A program made the position numbers and the translations under genes. Below, piece after piece: positions 6,190-7,183 of a stretch of 7,183 nt of DNA. This stretch comes from Desulfotignum sp. (GTDB taxonomy: Bacteria; Desulfobacterota; Desulfobacteria; Desulfobacterales; Desulfobacteraceae). Within the stretch, counting starts at the first letter, position 1. Each line of letters begins with the position of its first letter. The notes beneath the pieces were generated by a model, which worked only from the letters and a program-made list of their open reading frames with translations, did not search any database and was not told where the DNA came from. Location of the stretch: NCBI GenBank assembly GCA_011390695.1, contig JAABRW010000013.1, positions 1 to 7,183 of the forward strand, written 5' to 3'.

Positions 6190-6771
6190 TCATGTTTTTT
6201 TGCTGTTACACGATGCCTTTTGTATGGCCTGTGCCAGTGCCTGGATTTTGGGACCGTCCTTTTGCCACATCCGGCAGGAATCCACCAGAAATCCGCTTTC
6301 TTTGATATCTGCGATGTTGTCCGGCAAAGGCATCGGTTCCCGGCGTTTTTCTGTCAGCCATCCATGGACCATCTCCTGGGCCATGGCCTTGGTCAGGGTG
6401 CACAGATGGGTGCATCCCCTGGTGCCCCCCATTATCTCCGCCACTTTTCGGGTGAACCCGGGTTTGATTTCCAGCCCTGCCAGCAGCGGGACCCGGTCCA
6501 GTGTGGTGCGGCATTCTGCCATGGGAATGCAGGGCATGTCCGCTTCGGCTTCGACAATGCGCAAGGGGTCCGGGGCCACCAGGCAGAACAGGCGGATGTG
6601 GTGGATGGTGCCGGGTTCACGTACCTGGCCTGTAATATCAAACACCGGTATATATCGGATATCGTGTAGTTCTCCAGAAACAATAACCTGCCCGCCTTCA
6701 TGGGGCCAGGTGGCCATCCGGATATCCCTGGTATGTATGTTGGTCCGGTTTTTTATGAGGTTTGCCAGCAT
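6190..6771 (-). CDS. DUF2889 domain-containing protein
   Basis: This 193-residue protein has the layout I associate with DUF2889: an N-terminal beta-rich part with GELHDIR (33-39) and a pattern around IHHIRL (56-61), an acidic-hydrophobic middle with C81 and C87, and the typical RGCTHLCTL (118-126) followed by a helix and VDSCRMW (163-169). Several Cys (C81, C87, C120, C124, C166) and H122 could bind a metal or take part in redox chemistry, but the family's function is unknown to me. No signal peptide or membrane helix is seen. The ATG at 6771 has AAGGAG five bases upstream (6782-6777), a good site. It reads toward the amino acid operon and is divergent from hicAB. Nothing in the sequence links it functionally to either neighbour. 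Confidence 0.85.
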   Translation of the reverse strand: MLANLIKNRTNIHTRDIRMATWPHEGGQVIVSGELHDIRYIPVFDITGQVREPGTIHHIRLFCLVAPDPLRIVEAEADMPCIPMAECRTTLDRVPLLAGLEIKPGFTRKVAEIMGGTRGCTHLCTLTKAMAQEMVHGWLTEKRREPMPLPDNIADIKESGFLVDSCRMWQKDGPKIQALAQAIQKASCNSKKT

Positions 6772-6786
6772 GTCCGCTCCTTTTTA

Positions 6787-6815
6787 TTGACATTCCAGAA
6801 GGAAAAAATTATGAG
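6787..6815 (+). promoter_or_regulatory. Candidate sigma-70 promoter of hicAB
   Basis: A perfect TTGACA (6787-6792) lies 17 bases before TATGAG (6810-6815), a four-of-six match to the -10 box. Transcription would start near 6822. A second possible -10, a perfect TATAAT at 6844-6849, lacks a good -35 box. On the opposite strand CATAAT (6813-6808) overlaps the same -10 and could serve the DUF2889 gene, so the two genes may share one control region. Confidence 0.5.
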
Positions 6816-6852
6816 TTTTTAATGGTGAATGGTTATGTTATCCTATAATCAC

Positions 6853-6863
6853 TGCTTATAGCA
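6853..6863. promoter_or_regulatory. Short palindrome before hicA, possible HicB operator
   Basis: TGCT-TAT-AGCA is a perfect inverted repeat with a three-base spacer just upstream of the hicA ribosome binding site and just after a TATAAT. HicB antitoxins with a DNA-binding domain often bind palindromes in this place. The element is short, and the HicB C-terminus is outside the window, so this is tentative. Confidence 0.25.
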
Positions 6864-6875
6864 AGGGCATGTGTG

Positions 6876-7076
6876 ATGCCGCCAAAAATCAGAGAACTGA
6901 TTGCAGAATTGAAAGAGGCCGGATTTGTGGACCGTGGCGGCAAAGGCAGCCACAGAAATTTTATACACCCTCAATGCCGGAAACCGGTAACCATTTCCGG
7001 CAAACCCGGAGATGACGTTAAGCATTATCAGGTGCGGGCAGTCCGCCTGGCCTTGGAGGAGTTGAAGAAAAAATGA
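6876..7076 (+). CDS. hicA: HicA toxin, type II toxin-antitoxin mRNA interferase
   Basis: The 66-residue product fits the HicA (YcfA-like) family in length and order: an N-terminal helix KIRELIAELKEAGF (4-17), then GGKGSHRNFIHP (21-32) with the catalytic H26, then KPVTISGKPGDDV and a C-terminal helix. HicA folds as a double-stranded-RNA-binding-like domain and cleaves mRNA, stopping translation until HicB binds it. The start is either this ATG or the GTG just before it at 6873; AAGGG at 6863-6867 gives spacings of eight and five bases. The stop overlaps the hicB start in an ATGA, so the pair is translationally coupled in the usual toxin-first order. Key residues are intact, so the toxin is probably active. 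Confidence 0.93.
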   Translation: MPPKIRELIAELKEAGFVDRGGKGSHRNFIHPQCRKPVTISGKPGDDVKHYQVRAVRLALEELKKK

Positions 7077-7183
7077 AAGACAGTGCCAGATATGCAAAAA
7101 TCGTTGAATGGTCTGAAGAAGATCAGTGTTATGTTGGCAGTGCACCCGGATTGGTTTTTGGCGGATGCCATGGGGATGATGAA
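7073..7183 (+). CDS. hicB: HicB antitoxin (N-terminal part, cut by window end)
   Basis: The first 37 codons are present. The translation begins MKDSARYAKIVEWSEEDQCY and continues VGSAPGLVFGGCHGDDE. It matches the HicB N-terminal fold, whose usual pattern is a short beta strand, IVEW..ED..YV, then a PGL..GG/C.H..D turn. This domain normally blocks HicA's active site; a DNA-binding domain for autoregulation often follows but lies outside the window. It overlaps hicA by four bases, the standard arrangement. Confidence 0.9.
   Translation, partial: MKDSARYAKIVEWSEEDQCYVGSAPGLVFGGCHGDDE

Noticed and set aside
6849..7145. 98-codon minus-strand frame opposite hicA/hicB
   Set aside because: It is antisense to a clear hicA with its catalytic His and has no family resemblance.

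Overview
The window carries two nutrient-uptake ABC transporter loci on either side of a putative HTH regulator, then a DUF2889 gene and the start of a hicAB toxin-antitoxin operon. Signal peptides, periplasmic-type binding proteins and purine-rich Shine-Dalgarno sites point to a Gram-negative bacterium. The moderate GC content and overall protein character resemble sulfate-reducing Desulfobacterota (Desulfobacteraceae-like). That placement is an impression, not a computed result.

Layout. Positions 1-2134 (minus strand) hold the leading part of a peptide/nickel-type ABC operon: a DppD-like ATPase, a DppF-like ATPase, and the signal peptide of a substrate-binding protein cut off by the window edge. 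Each junction is a 4-base ATGA overlap. Positions 2135-2311 are intergenic and hold a strong nested inverted repeat. Positions 2312-3340 (minus) encode an HTH protein with a long C-terminal part of unknown function and a Cys cluster; its candidate promoter and a 12-bp palindrome lie at 3383-3431. Positions 3621-6112 (plus) form a polar amino acid (HisM/GlnP-type) ABC operon in the order permease, binding protein, permease, with no ATPase gene. Positions 6190-6771 (minus) encode a DUF2889 protein that converges on this operon. From about 6787 to the right edge (plus) runs a hicA-hicB toxin-antitoxin operon, with hicB truncated by the window.

How they work together. The two dpp-type ATPases would power import of a short peptide or similar solute caught by the binding protein whose gene begins at the left edge. 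The right-hand operon encodes the membrane and binding parts of an amino acid importer that must borrow an ATPase encoded elsewhere. The HTH gene lies directly upstream of the peptide operon on the same strand and is divergent from the amino acid operon, so it is a reasonable candidate local regulator of one or both; this is inferred from position only. The DUF2889 gene and hicAB are divergent and share a promoter region of about 100 bp.

No RNA genes, CRISPR arrays, insertion sequences or phage genes were seen. The most interesting points are the uncharacterised HTH/Cys-cluster regulator, the nested inverted repeat ahead of dppD, the lack of an ATPase in the amino acid transporter operon, and an amino acid binding protein with Ser-Ser where an Asp is usual.
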